22,724 nt of DNA from the NCBI GenBank assembly GCA_964568355.1, contig CAZMRK010000604.1, positions 1-22,724 on the forward strand, given 5' to 3'. The translations under genes were made by a program, and so were the position numbers. The stretch's first letter is position 1; the number at the start of each line of letters is the position of its first letter. The DNA is from JAJPJX01 sp964568355 (GTDB taxonomy: Bacteria > Acidobacteriota > Terriglobia > Bryobacterales > Bryobacteraceae). This document shows, piece after piece, positions 1 to 7,635 of the stretch. The notes beneath the pieces were generated by a model. That model was not told the origin of the DNA, searched no databases, and was given only the letters and a program-made list of their open reading frames with translations.

Positions 1-854
1 GTAGCCGGCCATGCATGACGGGCTTCGAGGTTGACTGTACCAATCTACAACCGGCTGAGCCACCTGCTGTACCTGCTGCGCAATCTCAGCCGCAGTGGAG
101 ATTGTGTTGGACAACGAATGCCACCAAAGGTCGAATAACGCGCCACCTGGCGCCCACGGATCGGACTCGGGCGATGGAGGAGGAACGTTGTCAACACAAC
201 GAAAATTGTCGCCATCTCCCGAGCACGTCACCTCCTGGCCCGTCGGATCCGTGTAGCTAAACGGGTTGTTGCGGGCATACCCGAACAGGTGCCAGCTCTG
301 AGGATCTGCTGTGTCTTGGTCTGCGAATGGCTGGTCCGGTTGCATGAACCGTCCAAAGGCCGGAGCATAATGCCGCGCTCCGAAGTAATCGAGGCCGCTG
401 GGCATCGCCGAGCTTGCCAGTTCCGTATCCCGGTACCGGCCCGTGAACAAGCTGCTTACCCCCGGCGTGGCGCCGGAACTCAGGTATCCCCGCGCCGTCC
501 GTCCGCCCGCCACCGCCCGAGACTCGTCGCCAAACGGCATGTAGTCGTGCCCCTACCCTTGCCCGTCCCGCGTGCTCCCCAATTGATCCACCGATACATC
601 GCACGTGCTGCTGGGCGCCAGATTTCCCATCGCGTCGTACACGTACGTCGTCTACCCAGCCCACGTCTTCTTCACTCGCTGCCCATTCCCGTCGTACGCA
701 TAGACGGCCCCGCCCGTATCCGTTTGCCCCGAGACCAGCCGGTTCTCTCCATCGTAGCTGAAGCTCCACGCCCTAGCCCCGTCAGATTTCCTCGGCCATC
801 CGTATACTGCACCCCCGTCAGTGCCATGGTCTTAATTTCGTAAGTACCCAACAC
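1..854 (-). pseudogene. Decayed Rhs/YD-repeat protein gene, C-terminal part (runs off the window)
   Basis: Read on the minus strand from about 768 to 1, one frame gives the typical Rhs core: a YDGENRLVSG-type YD repeat, a DQLGSTRD segment, DYMPFGDES, then LDYFGARHYAPAFGRFMQPD and GYARNNPFSYTDPTG, the hallmark end of the Rhs-associated core domain. After DPTG comes a non-conserved tail of about 70 residues, the position where Rhs proteins carry their variable C-terminal tip; it continues beyond base 1. The frame is broken by TAG stops at 654-652 and 555-553. The stretch before it (about 854-777, reading YTDGRGNLTG) is in another frame, so a frameshift lies near 770-778. The linker between the YDAMGNL and DQLGSTRD segments is shorter than is usual, which suggests an internal deletion. 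Intact Rhs proteins are very large secreted or surface proteins; this one cannot be translated as one. Translation restarting at the ATG at 540 is possible in principle, but no clear ribosome site was seen there. Confidence 0.85.
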
Positions 855-1023
855 CCACGCCGTCTACGCGCGAAACGTGCGCATCCACGGCGCCGGACGC
901 ATCGTCTGCGAGGGTCCCATCACCTTCAAAATCGGCTGTGGCGACGAAATCAGCGCCATGGTCGTCAGCGGTAGCGCCCCTGCCGGCCTTTTCCCTCCCT
1001 GTGATAAGATAACCGGCCTGTGA
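844..1023 (+). pseudogene. Orphan 3' tail of an unidentified coding region, coupled to the MFS gene
   Basis: An open frame of 59 codons runs from just after a TAA at 841-843 to a TGA at 1021-1023. Its codons strongly favour C or G in the third position, like the neighbouring real genes, and it reads VYARNVRIHGAG, then GPITFKIGCGDEI, then GLFPPCDKITGL. No good start codon or ribosome site lies at its 5' end. Its TGA overlaps the GTG start of the permease by four bases (GTGA), the usual arrangement of translationally coupled operon genes. I read it as the C-terminal remnant of a gene once co-transcribed with the permease, whose 5' part was lost where the Rhs remnant now begins. I do not recognise the family; the repeated short hydrophobic strands could be a beta-rich domain, but that is a guess. 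Confidence 0.5.
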
Positions 1024-2276
1024 GTATTGCCGCCCCTACGCTTCCTCGGCGTCTGCGCGTTCCCCGCACCCGCTTCATGATCGTCGCTCTTATGTGCGCC
1101 TTGAGCGGCATGAGCTACTTCGACCGCACCATCATGTCCATCGCCGGGCCGGTCATCATGAAAGAGTCCCATATCTCGGAGACTGAGATGGGCACGGTCT
1201 ATTCCGCCTTCCTGCTGACCTACGCCCTGTTCATGGGACCGGGAGGCGCCCTGGCCGACCGCTTCGGCGCGCGCCTGGTGCTCGGACTGGGCGGCTTTCT
1301 CTGCGCCGTTTTCACCGGTTTCACCGCTCTGGCCCGCCGCCTGGGCGAGTTCGTCGTCGTGCGGATGGCCTTCGGCGTCTGTACCGCGCCCCTCTATCCC
1401 GCCACCGGCCGGCTGAGCGCGAACTGGATCCCCCCCTCCATGGGCGCGGGCGTCCAGGCTGTCATCATGGCCGGAGCCGCCGTGGGCGGTGCCTTCTCTC
1501 CGGTGCTGTTCGCCGCCATGATTGCGCGCTTCGGATGGCGTACCTCTTTCTGGATCGCCGCCGTGCTGGCCGCCGTCGTCTACGGCGTCTGGTATTGGTA
1601 TGTGCGGGACTACCCGCCCGAACCAGGCCCCGATGTTCCCGCCCCCCAGCGCCCCGAAAAGGCCCAGTGGCTCCAACTGCTGAAGGACCGCAATATGCTC
1701 CTCATCACCTTCAGCTATTTCTGTGTGGATTATTTCGAGTACATTTTTTTCTACTGGATTTATTACTACTTCGGCGAAATCCGCCACATGGGCAAGGACG
1801 AAAGCGCCGTTTATGTCACCATCCTGATGCTGACCATGGTGGTGATGACCCCGTTCGGCGGCTGGCTCTCGGATCGCATGGTGGCCCGCATGGGCCTGCG
1901 GCGCGGCCGCCGCGTGGTCCCCATGGCCGGCATGCTGCTCAGCGCCATTCTGCTCTATGTCGGGGCCGGAGGCCTGGGGACCGTGGCTACCGTCGCGCTG
2001 CTCTCGCTCTCTTTCGGATTCTGCACCAGCATCGAAGGACCTTTCTGGGCGACCATCATCGAGATCAGCGGCTCCCAGGTAGGCGCGGCCTGCGGCATCA
2101 TGAATACCGGAGGCAATCTGGGCGGCATCCTCGCACCCACGCTCACCCCCTTGCTCGCCGCCCGCTTCGGCTGGGCCGCCGGCCTCTATTTCGGCAGCCT
2201 GGTCATCCTGCTGGGCCTGGTCGCGTGGTTCTTTATCGATCCCTCCCGGCGGGTGCGTCTGGCTGCAACCGAATAG
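1020..2276 (+). CDS. MFS permease of the anion:cation symporter (sugar-acid) type
   Basis: The 418-residue protein has the length and roughly 12 hydrophobic segments of a major facilitator superfamily permease in the inner membrane. The first segment carries SYFDRTIMSIAGPVI, a pattern common in the ACS family (hexuronate, galactonate and glucarate symporters). Motif A appears as GALADRFGAR (residues 76-85) and its second-half copy as GGWLSDRMVARMG (about residue 280). The start is GTG, overlapping the TGA of the upstream tail, so translation was probably coupled to that gene. The substrate cannot be read from the sequence; the ACS resemblance and the galactarate dehydratase gene about 6 kb away make a sugar acid plausible, as inference. 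After loss of its upstream partner the gene may lack its original promoter. Confidence 0.88.
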   Translation: MSIAAPTLPRRLRVPRTRFMIVALMCALSGMSYFDRTIMSIAGPVIMKESHISETEMGTVYSAFLLTYALFMGPGGALADRFGARLVLGLGGFLCAVFTGFTALARRLGEFVVVRMAFGVCTAPLYPATGRLSANWIPPSMGAGVQAVIMAGAAVGGAFSPVLFAAMIARFGWRTSFWIAAVLAAVVYGVWYWYVRDYPPEPGPDVPAPQRPEKAQWLQLLKDRNMLLITFSYFCVDYFEYIFFYWIYYYFGEIRHMGKDESAVYVTILMLTMVVMTPFGGWLSDRMVARMGLRRGRRVVPMAGMLLSAILLYVGAGGLGTVATVALLSLSFGFCTSIEGPFWATIIEISGSQVGAACGIMNTGGNLGGILAPTLTPLLAARFGWAAGLYFGSLVILLGLVAWFFIDPSRRVRLAATE

Positions 2277-2322
2277 CGTTTTCTGCTATGAATCGTAGGT
2301 TACAGGCAAGGATACCTGCGTC

Positions 2323-2574
2323 TTGAAGATTCGAACTCGCCGCTTTGAGGGCCGCTGCGCCAAACACAAACGATTCAATCCCGCCGTCGATGGCCGCGGA
2401 GGCATCCGGGGAGGCTGCCCGCGCTGCTCTTTACTGGCCGATATCTGGGAAACCTCCCTGAAGCTCAATGCCCTCATCCGCAAATTCAACCCCAGCCACG
2501 ATGATCTGCAAAAGCCGGCTCCGCCCGCCGAAGTCCAGCCCGATCCCCGGCAGATGAGCTTTCTCGACGCCTGA
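2323..2574 (+). CDS. Small zinc-ribbon-like protein of unknown function
   Basis: An 83-residue protein with a TTG start, preceded at about 12 bases by the purine-rich stretch GGCAAGGA. Residues 12-35 hold Cys12-x2-His15 and Cys32-x2-Cys35, separated by a Gly/Arg-rich stretch; this spacing suggests a single zinc knuckle or ribbon. A helical segment follows (ADIWETSLKLNALIRKFNP), then a Pro-rich tail ending MSFLDA. The composition is basic at the N-terminus. It lies 46 bases after the permease stop and converges with the next gene with only 12 bases between the two stops. No family name is recognised; the zinc-binding motif, in-frame length and GC-rich third positions support a real gene. Confidence 0.65.
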   Translation: MKIRTRRFEGRCAKHKRFNPAVDGRGGIRGGCPRCSLLADIWETSLKLNALIRKFNPSHDDLQKPAPPAEVQPDPRQMSFLDA

Positions 2575-2586
2575 CCGGTCGCGGAA

Positions 2587-3105
2587 TCAGAACAGGTTGC
2601 CCATCAGGTCGACCAGCAGTGTCCGCCCGAAAGCGCCGTTGCGGTTCCGCAGCCAATCGGAATAGCGCCAGACGTTCTGCTTCTCCTCCACGCAGTAGAA
2701 CAGCCCCAGGCTGTGGACGTCGAAACGCTCCAACATCTCCTGGTTATACGTCCGCACCTCGCCCTCCAGAATGTAGGGAATCACGTGCTTCTCGGTGGAA
2801 GAGAGCTCCCGCGTGGCGCTGAACGCGATCTGTACCAGCCGCCCGCGGCTGCTGATCTGGATCAGGTTGGTGCCCGCGTCGCGGAAGGAATCCGGCGTGT
2901 ATTCGGCTGGAGCCAGTTCGAGCGCCCGGCTGGAAAGCTGGTTGTTCACCGAAGCAACGAACTCGGCGCAGATGGAGTGCAGTTCCGCGGCGCCCCCGCG
3001 CCGCATGCGGGTGACGTCTTCGAGTTGCAGAAGGCTGGGCCGGTGGGTGCGGGCATCGCCTTCAATCTGTCGCGCTAATCGGGCAATCGCATCGTCGGAA
3101 GCCAT
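2587..3105 (-). CDS. Hypothetical protein, 172 residues
   Basis: A soluble, mixed alpha/beta protein without signal peptide or membrane segment. The N-terminal third (ARLARQIEGDARTHRPSLLQLEDVTRMRRG) looks helical; the middle contains a run that looks like beta strands (TNLIQISSRGRLVQIAFSATREL) and the C-terminal part an aromatic-rich segment (SLGLFYCVEEKQNVWRYSDW). No catalytic motif is evident and I do not recognise the family. The ATG start at 3105 has only a weak purine-rich region before it. Codon use matches its neighbours. It is transcribed alone, convergent with the small zinc-ribbon gene and divergent from the region holding the next small gene. Confidence 0.7.
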   Translation of the reverse strand: MASDDAIARLARQIEGDARTHRPSLLQLEDVTRMRRGGAAELHSICAEFVASVNNQLSSRALELAPAEYTPDSFRDAGTNLIQISSRGRLVQIAFSATRELSSTEKHVIPYILEGEVRTYNQEMLERFDVHSLGLFYCVEEKQNVWRYSDWLRNRNGAFGRTLLVDLMGNLF

Positions 3106-3254
3106 CGGGGTTGTCGCCCATTGTAATCCGGCCGCCCCACCCGCCGTCCACCTCCCGTAGCGCCCGATTCATCGGGCCGCGTCGATACTCCTGTCGATGC
3201 CCAAACCGCAAAAACTTCCTCAACTAATTGATTATAAATACTTTATCTCGTAAC

Positions 3255-3283
3255 TGGAATTAGGTCGAAGAGTCCGATAAAAT
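3255..3283 (+). promoter_or_regulatory. Candidate sigma-70-type promoter
   Basis: In the AT-rich spacer 3220-3290 the hexamers TGGAAT (3255-3260) and TAAAAT (3278-3283) are 17 bases apart. The -10 matches the consensus at 5 of 6 positions and the -35 at 3 of 6. It would give a leader of about 45 bases before the small gene at 3335. This is a pattern match only. Confidence 0.3.
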
Positions 3284-3334
3284 AGGGATGTACCCCTCAG
3301 AGCATTTCTGACCGGCACGTTAGGGAATAACCTT

Positions 3335-3487
3335 ATGACAGTTCACAAGTTTTGGCCGCTGGATTTTGACCAGGAGGTGGAGATCTATGAAAGCCCCGCC
3401 TGGGATCTTCCCGGGTTTGCACCCTCCCGTTCCAAAAGGAAGCCGGGCGTGCACCGGGATCGCAAAAGCCGGCGGAAGGAACGGTAA
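3335..3487 (+). CDS. Probable small basic protein, 50 residues
   Basis: The frame begins with ATG eight bases after an AGGGA ribosome site (3322-3326) and reads MTVHKFWPLDFDQEVEIYES, then PAWDLPGFAPSRSKRKPG, and ends in the basic tail VHRDRKSRRKER. It has an acidic, aromatic N-terminal half and a strongly basic C-terminal half, without membrane segment or cysteine. Its TAA lies just before a hairpin that could end transcription, and a candidate promoter lies upstream, so the whole looks like a stand-alone small gene. A competing frame starts at ATG 3387 behind an AGGAGG and gives 57 residues to 3560, but it would run through the hairpin. Function unknown. Confidence 0.45.
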   Translation: MTVHKFWPLDFDQEVEIYESPAWDLPGFAPSRSKRKPGVHRDRKSRRKER

Positions 3488-3493
3488 AGCGGA

Positions 3494-3523
3494 AACGGTG
3501 GGCGCCATTGCGCACCCACCGTT
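3494..3523 (+). terminator. Hairpin between convergent genes
   Basis: AACGGTGGG pairs with CCCACCGTT (9 base pairs) around a short inner stretch that can add further GC pairs. It lies between the small gene at 3335 and the converging oxidoreductase gene. No U-tract follows on either strand, so it may be a weak or factor-assisted terminator. Confidence 0.4.
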
Positions 3524-3563
3524 CCCTTGCGCTCGCCAGGGCGTGCGGCTGTCTTTCTGAGCC

Positions 3564-4907
3564 CTACGCTTTAGGCGGCTTGTTGGTAACTTTTAGGTTC
3601 TTCTCATCCCAATAGAGCACCCGGCCTTCCCGATAGGACTGCACTGCCATCGAGATAGTGACCTGCGCGTGGAATGCCGTCTCGACGTCCAAAGTCGGCT
3701 TCTGGCGGGTCCGCATGCACTCCAGAAAGTTGCGGATGTGCTTGCCCATGGAGTCCTGCTCTTCGATCGGGATACTCTTCTCGCTGTCGCCGAACTTGGA
3801 CTTGTAGGCCTCGTCGATCACCCGCTTCTCGGGATAGAGCGTGATGTGGTCGGTCTTCCCCTCGAACATGCCGTGGTCCACCATCACGATGGAGCCCAGG
3901 TGCCCACGGATCAGGCCGGGGATGTGGCGGGAGTTGGCCATGGACGAACTGAGGATCAGCGAGTGCCCAGCCGGGAAGTCGGCCAGCAGGTTGAACGTGT
4001 CCGGCACCTCCCGTTCGTCCTTGAATACGAAAATGCCTCCCATCGCCGAGACGCGCGAAGGATACTGCGGCTGCGGCCAGCAGATATTCAGGGGCGCCAC
4101 CACGTGGAAGAACAGGTCGGTGGCGATACCGCCCGAATAATCCCAGTACTTGCGGAAGCGGAAGAACCGGTCGGCGTTGTAGGGGCGCTTGGGCGCCGAA
4201 CCCAGCCACATTTTCCAGTCGATATAGTTTTCGCCTTTGGCTTCCGGACCGGCCTCGGCGTCGATGTGGTAGTTCCACTCGCCTTCCTTGGAATTGCGGT
4301 GGTACGATCCCTGGCTCATCAGCATCTGCCCGATGGCGCCGTCGGCGATGTACTGCTTGGCCGTGTGCCATTGCAGCGCGGAGGTGGTCTGCGAGCCCAC
4401 CTGCAGGACCCGCTTGGTCTCCCTCACCGTATTCACCAGTTGCTTGCCCTCATCGATGCTGTGGGTCATGGGCTTTTCGCAGTAGACGTCCTTGCCCTGA
4501 TCCATCGCTTCGAGCGCCACCCGCGCATGCCAGTGGTCCGGCGTCGCCACCACGACCGCGTCGATGTCCGAACGGTTCACGATCTCCCGGTAGTCCAGAT
4601 ACCCGTCGCATTTGTGGCGCGCGGCCACTTCCCGTTTGCGCTTTTCGTAGACATCGGCCACAGCCACAATCTGGCAGGAATTGTCCGCCTGGCCCACCTT
4701 GGCAAACTGGTTGGCCAGGTAAGCCCCTCGCCCTCCGACGCCGACAATCCCTACCTGGATACGGTCGTTTGCTCCCAGCACCCGGCCCGTGGAGGCCGCT
4801 TTGCTCGGTCTGGCCAGCAGTTCCCTGGCGGTTCCCAGCGTGGCGCCGACGGCGGCCGCGCTTTTCATGAAGTCCCTACGGTTGACGGAGTCTCGACTTT
4901 CCGGCAT
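3564..4907 (-). CDS. Tat-exported Gfo/Idh/MocA family oxidoreductase
   Basis: A 447-residue NAD(P)-dependent dehydrogenase of the Gfo/Idh/MocA family, which usually acts on sugars or inositols. The N-terminus has a twin-arginine signal (NRRDFMKSAAAVGATLG, RR at residues 10-11), so it is probably exported folded to the periplasm. The Rossmann fold follows with GIVGVGGRGA (53-62), and the family hallmark CEKP lies at 143-146. The segment DWKMWLGSAPKRPYNADRFF and the later DLFFHV are typical of the C-terminal substrate domain. I chose the ATG at 4907 rather than an upstream in-frame ATG at 4940, because it has an AAAGG ribosome site six bases ahead and places the Tat signal close to the N-terminus. 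It is monocistronic and diverges from the lipoprotein gene across 190 bases. The substrate is unknown. Confidence 0.9.
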   Translation of the reverse strand: MPESRDSVNRRDFMKSAAAVGATLGTARELLARPSKAASTGRVLGANDRIQVGIVGVGGRGAYLANQFAKVGQADNSCQIVAVADVYEKRKREVAARHKCDGYLDYREIVNRSDIDAVVVATPDHWHARVALEAMDQGKDVYCEKPMTHSIDEGKQLVNTVRETKRVLQVGSQTTSALQWHTAKQYIADGAIGQMLMSQGSYHRNSKEGEWNYHIDAEAGPEAKGENYIDWKMWLGSAPKRPYNADRFFRFRKYWDYSGGIATDLFFHVVAPLNICWPQPQYPSRVSAMGGIFVFKDEREVPDTFNLLADFPAGHSLILSSSMANSRHIPGLIRGHLGSIVMVDHGMFEGKTDHITLYPEKRVIDEAYKSKFGDSEKSIPIEEQDSMGKHIRNFLECMRTRQKPTLDVETAFHAQVTISMAVQSYREGRVLYWDEKNLKVTNKPPKA

Positions 4908-5097
4908 GATGCTACCTTTCTCTTGTATCCGGTATTCCACCCCATGCTACCTGAAATTCAGCCAGGCGGGTAAACAATTCCTGGTGTGGTAAGGGAATAC
5001 ACAGAGTCAAATCGGCTCAAAGCAGCTATCTCCTTATGCTTCAATCACCTCGCAAAAAGGCGCGTGAATTGCTTGTTGGTGTGAAAGAGGGCAGTTT

Positions 5098-5826
5098 ATG
5101 AAGCAAATCTTCGCTACCACAATGATTCTGACAGGGGCACTGCTCGCCGGAGGGTGCGCGACGAAGAAGTATGTGCGGAACACCGCTGCGCCTATCCAGG
5201 CTAAGGTCGACCAGGTCGGCGAACAGACAACCAAGAACGGACAGGCAATAGAACAGACCAACCAAGAGGTCAAACAGGTTGACGAGAGGGCACAGTCCGG
5301 CATCGGCGCCGCCAAAGAGGCTGCGCAGAACGCCGACAACCACGCTTCCGACGCCATGAAGAAGGCCAACGAAGTGGGGCAGATGGCTGCCAAGACCGAC
5401 CAGGATCTGGCCGGCTTGCGCTCGGTCGTCGCCAATCTGGACGACTATAAAGAAGCCAAGGACATCGTCATCCCGTTCAAATTCGATAAGTACCGGCTCA
5501 CGGACGAGGACCGCCAGCAGCTCGACGAACTGGCCTCCAACATGAACTCCTATAAGCGGTACTTCATCACGGTGAAGGGCTACACGGACCACGTCGGGTC
5601 GGCCGCTTATAACGAAGGCCTGAGCCGCCGGCGCGCCGATGCCGTCGTGGAATACCTGGTGGGGCACCACAATGTGCCGCTCTATCGGATCCACATGCTC
5701 GGACTCGGCGATATGAATCCGGTGGATGATGCGCACACCAAGGAAGCTCGTGCCAAGAATCGCCGGGTGGAAGTGAAGATTTACACAGCCGACCAGGCCA
5801 TGGCGCAGCTCAGCGCGCGGCAGTAA
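5098..5826 (+). CDS. OmpA-family peptidoglycan-binding lipoprotein
   Basis: The 242-residue protein begins with a lipoprotein signal (lipobox LAGGC, Cys20), so it should be lipid-anchored, most likely in the outer membrane. Residues 30-115 are polar, Ala/Gln/Lys-rich and probably coiled coil, as in Lpp-like spacer regions. The C-terminal half (about 120-230) is an OmpA-like domain: GYTDHVGSAAYNEGLSRRRA contains the peptidoglycan-binding Asp164, and NRRVEVKI (222-229) carries the partner Arg. It probably ties the outer membrane to the cell wall. GAGG lies eight bases before the ATG. It stands alone, ended by the strong hairpin downstream. It resembles Pal, but no tol genes are nearby, so I give no symbol. 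Confidence 0.88.
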   Translation: MKQIFATTMILTGALLAGGCATKKYVRNTAAPIQAKVDQVGEQTTKNGQAIEQTNQEVKQVDERAQSGIGAAKEAAQNADNHASDAMKKANEVGQMAAKTDQDLAGLRSVVANLDDYKEAKDIVIPFKFDKYRLTDEDRQQLDELASNMNSYKRYFITVKGYTDHVGSAAYNEGLSRRRADAVVEYLVGHHNVPLYRIHMLGLGDMNPVDDAHTKEARAKNRRVEVKIYTADQAMAQLSARQ

Positions 5827-5865
5827 GTAAGTAATAGGAAGGCTGTGAGGTAACTCTGACTCGGT

Positions 5866-5905
5866 AAAAAAGGGGCTTTCCGTGCGTAGCGCGGAAAGCC
5901 CCTTT
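5866..5905 (-). terminator. Strong bidirectional intrinsic terminator
   Basis: A perfect 14-base-pair stem: 5869-5882 (AAAGGGGCTTTCCG) pairs with 5892-5905 around a 9-base loop. On the minus strand the stem is followed by six U residues (A-run at 5866-5871), a textbook terminator for the ATPase gene ending at 5918. On the plus strand it also follows the lipoprotein gene by about 40 bases, with a shorter U-run, so it may serve both converging genes. Confidence 0.85.
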
Positions 5906-5917
5906 CACATTTCCGGG

Positions 5918-6796
5918 TTAATTTCCAGGAGAGAATCGCATTTCCGGCTGGCGATACGAGCCGGGACGGAACTGCGGCTCTTCCGGCCACTGTAAGCGCA
6001 TATCCGCCGTCACTTCCTCCAGCATCTCCAGCGTCGCGCTCTTACTCTCCAGGGCAAAGGCAGTCAGCAAGAGATTGTCACAAATGGCGTTAATTAACCG
6101 GGGAATTCCCTGTGAGCGGCGATGAATTTCCGCAATCAGCTCCGGGGAAAAGACGGTCTGCTCGGGCATTCCCGCCCGCGTCATGCGCGTGGAGATGTAA
6201 TGGTGCGTATCTTCGAGCTGGAAGGGGGTCAGGGCGCAGCGCAGCACGATGCGCTGTTTGAGCTGCCGGTATTCGGGGGCATCCAGCTTGCGGTCCAGTT
6301 CCGGCTGGCCGGCCAGGATGATCTGCAGCAGTTTCCCCCGGCGTGTTTCCAGGTTGCCCAGTAGCCGAACCTCTTCCAGTACATCCCATTCCAGATTGTG
6401 AGCCTCATCCACAATGAGGACCGTGGTAACGTTGCGATTGGCACGCTCGATCAGCATCTCGTTCAGCGCAAACAGGACTTCCGTTTTGGAAGACTTGTTA
6501 CAGCGCAGCTCGAAATCGTAGGCCACGGTCTCGAAAAACTGTTCCACCGTAAGGCGGGAATTGAAGATGGAAGCGTAGAGAATGTCCTGCCCGCTCAGGA
6601 AATCCCGCAGGCATTCGAGCATGGTGGTCTTCCCCGTGCCTACCTCGCCGGTCAGCGCGATGAAGCCTTTACGGCTCTCGACTCCGTAGATCAGATTGGC
6701 CAGGGCCTCCTCGTGCTGGTGGCTGCGATACAGAAAGGAGGGATCCGGACTGAGACTGAACGGATTTTCCGTAAAGCCGAAAAAGGCTCGATACAT
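5918..6796 (-). CDS. ExeA/GspA-type AAA ATPase
   Basis: A 292-residue AAA ATPase of the ExeA family (general secretion pathway A-like, also related to TniB-type ATPases). It starts MYRAFFGFTENPFSLSPDP, the usual N-terminal signature. Walker A is GEVGTGKTT (50-58), Walker B TVLIVDEAH (125-133), and LAGQPEL (161-167) is the sensor-1 region. ExeA-type ATPases in secretion carry a membrane and peptidoglycan-binding C-terminus, absent here, so this is the cytosolic ATPase core only. Its partner cannot be told from context: no secretion or transposition gene is nearby. AGGGG lies five bases before the ATG. It follows infC by 13 bases on the same strand, so the two are probably co-transcribed, ending at the terminator just after its stop. 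Confidence 0.85.
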   Translation of the reverse strand: MYRAFFGFTENPFSLSPDPSFLYRSHQHEEALANLIYGVESRKGFIALTGEVGTGKTTMLECLRDFLSGQDILYASIFNSRLTVEQFFETVAYDFELRCNKSSKTEVLFALNEMLIERANRNVTTVLIVDEAHNLEWDVLEEVRLLGNLETRRGKLLQIILAGQPELDRKLDAPEYRQLKQRIVLRCALTPFQLEDTHHYISTRMTRAGMPEQTVFSPELIAEIHRRSQGIPRLINAICDNLLLTAFALESKSATLEMLEEVTADMRLQWPEEPQFRPGSYRQPEMRFSPGN

Positions 6797-6809
6797 AACG
6801 CCCCTGGGG

Positions 6810-7355
6810 TTACTTGGATTTTACCGGACTGATCAGAATATGCGCGTTGCGGCCTTCCATGCGCGGAGTTCCCTCCGCGGTACCGTAGGTGGCGAGATCC
6901 TGCGCGAACCGCGAGAGCAGCTTCCGCCCCAAATCGGCATGGGCGATTTCGCGGCCGCGGAACTGAACCACCGCCTTGACACGGTTGCCCTCCTGTAAGA
7001 ACCGGATGGCGTGGTTTTTCTTGAAGTCGTAGTCGTGATCGTCGGTGTTGGGGCGGAACTTCAGCTCCTTCACCTGCACCACGTGCTGTTTCTTCTTGGC
7101 TTCGTGCTGTTTCTTCTTCTGTTCGTATTGGTAGTGGCCGTAGTCGATCGCCTTAGCCACCGGGGGTACGGCCGTGGGCGCTATCAGCACCAGGTCGAGC
7201 CCCAACTCCTGCGCGCGCCGGAGAGCGGCCGCGGTCGGCATCACTTCAGCGGTGCCGTCCGGAAACACCGCGCGCACTTCGCGAGCGCGGATGGACTCAT
7301 TCACATTCTCTCTGCGACTGGGCCTGCGGGGAGGAAAATTTCTGCCAGGAACCAT
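6810..7355 (-). CDS. infC: Translation initiation factor IF-3
   Basis: The 181-residue protein matches IF-3 along its length. The N-terminal domain begins VNESIRAREVRAVF, followed by AQELGLDLVLIAPTAVPPVAKAIDYGHYQYE, the lysine-rich linker, then the C-terminal domain VKELKFRPNTDDHDYDFKKNHAIRFLQEGNRVKAVVQFRGRE. It binds the 30S subunit, favours fMet-tRNA start-codon pairing and prevents early subunit joining. The first possible start is ATG 7355; a GTG at residue 18 (7304) preceded by AGAGAG would also give a full N-terminal domain, so the start is uncertain. infC is usually followed by rpmI and rplT; here the ExeA-type ATPase follows directly. Confidence 0.95.
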   Translation of the reverse strand: MVPGRNFPPRRPSRRENVNESIRAREVRAVFPDGTAEVMPTAAALRRAQELGLDLVLIAPTAVPPVAKAIDYGHYQYEQKKKQHEAKKKQHVVQVKELKFRPNTDDHDYDFKKNHAIRFLQEGNRVKAVVQFRGREIAHADLGRKLLSRFAQDLATYGTAEGTPRMEGRNAHILISPVKSK

Positions 7356-7380
7356 GTATGCTTATGCGACTAATTTTGGA

Positions 7381-7386
7381 ATGATA
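7381..7386 (-). promoter_or_regulatory. Possible -10 element upstream of infC
   Basis: On the minus strand TATCAT lies about 26 bases before the infC ATG, matching the sigma-70 -10 consensus at 5 of 6 positions. No convincing -35 hexamer is at the right distance, so this is weak. The rest of the infC-hemH spacer (7356-7635) shows only this and the inverted repeat. Confidence 0.2.
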
Positions 7387-7539
7387 ACACTGGGATACTG
7401 GCACGCAGAAGGGTGCCCCGGCGAGGACGCCTGGGAAGTTTCGGGGATGAGATCAAAAGATTTGCGCAAGTTATATTGCCAATTTGTAGTGTACTCGCAT
7501 CCCCGGCCGTTGTCTACTGGGTCATTCCTGGCCCGGCGT

Positions 7540-7635
7540 GCGATCGTAAAAACGAAACTGTGTTACGGTTTATTCTCTCACATTTGTTGAAAAGAAAGTA
7601 TTTGAAGACCGGCGACCGAAACTGCCGTTTCGGTT

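Noticed and set aside
1..540. Intact Rhs toxin fragment translated from the ATG at 540
   Set aside because: No ribosome site was found and the frame lies downstream of two stops in a decayed gene; it is better treated as part of the pseudogene.
864..1787. Minus-strand open frame of 307 codons opposite the permease
   Set aside because: His/Gly/Glu-rich composition typical of an antisense shadow; the permease on the plus strand has clear membrane segments and motif A.
3669..4973. Long plus-strand open frame opposite the Gfo/Idh/MocA gene
   Set aside because: It mirrors the codon bias of the real gene and shows no recognisable domain.
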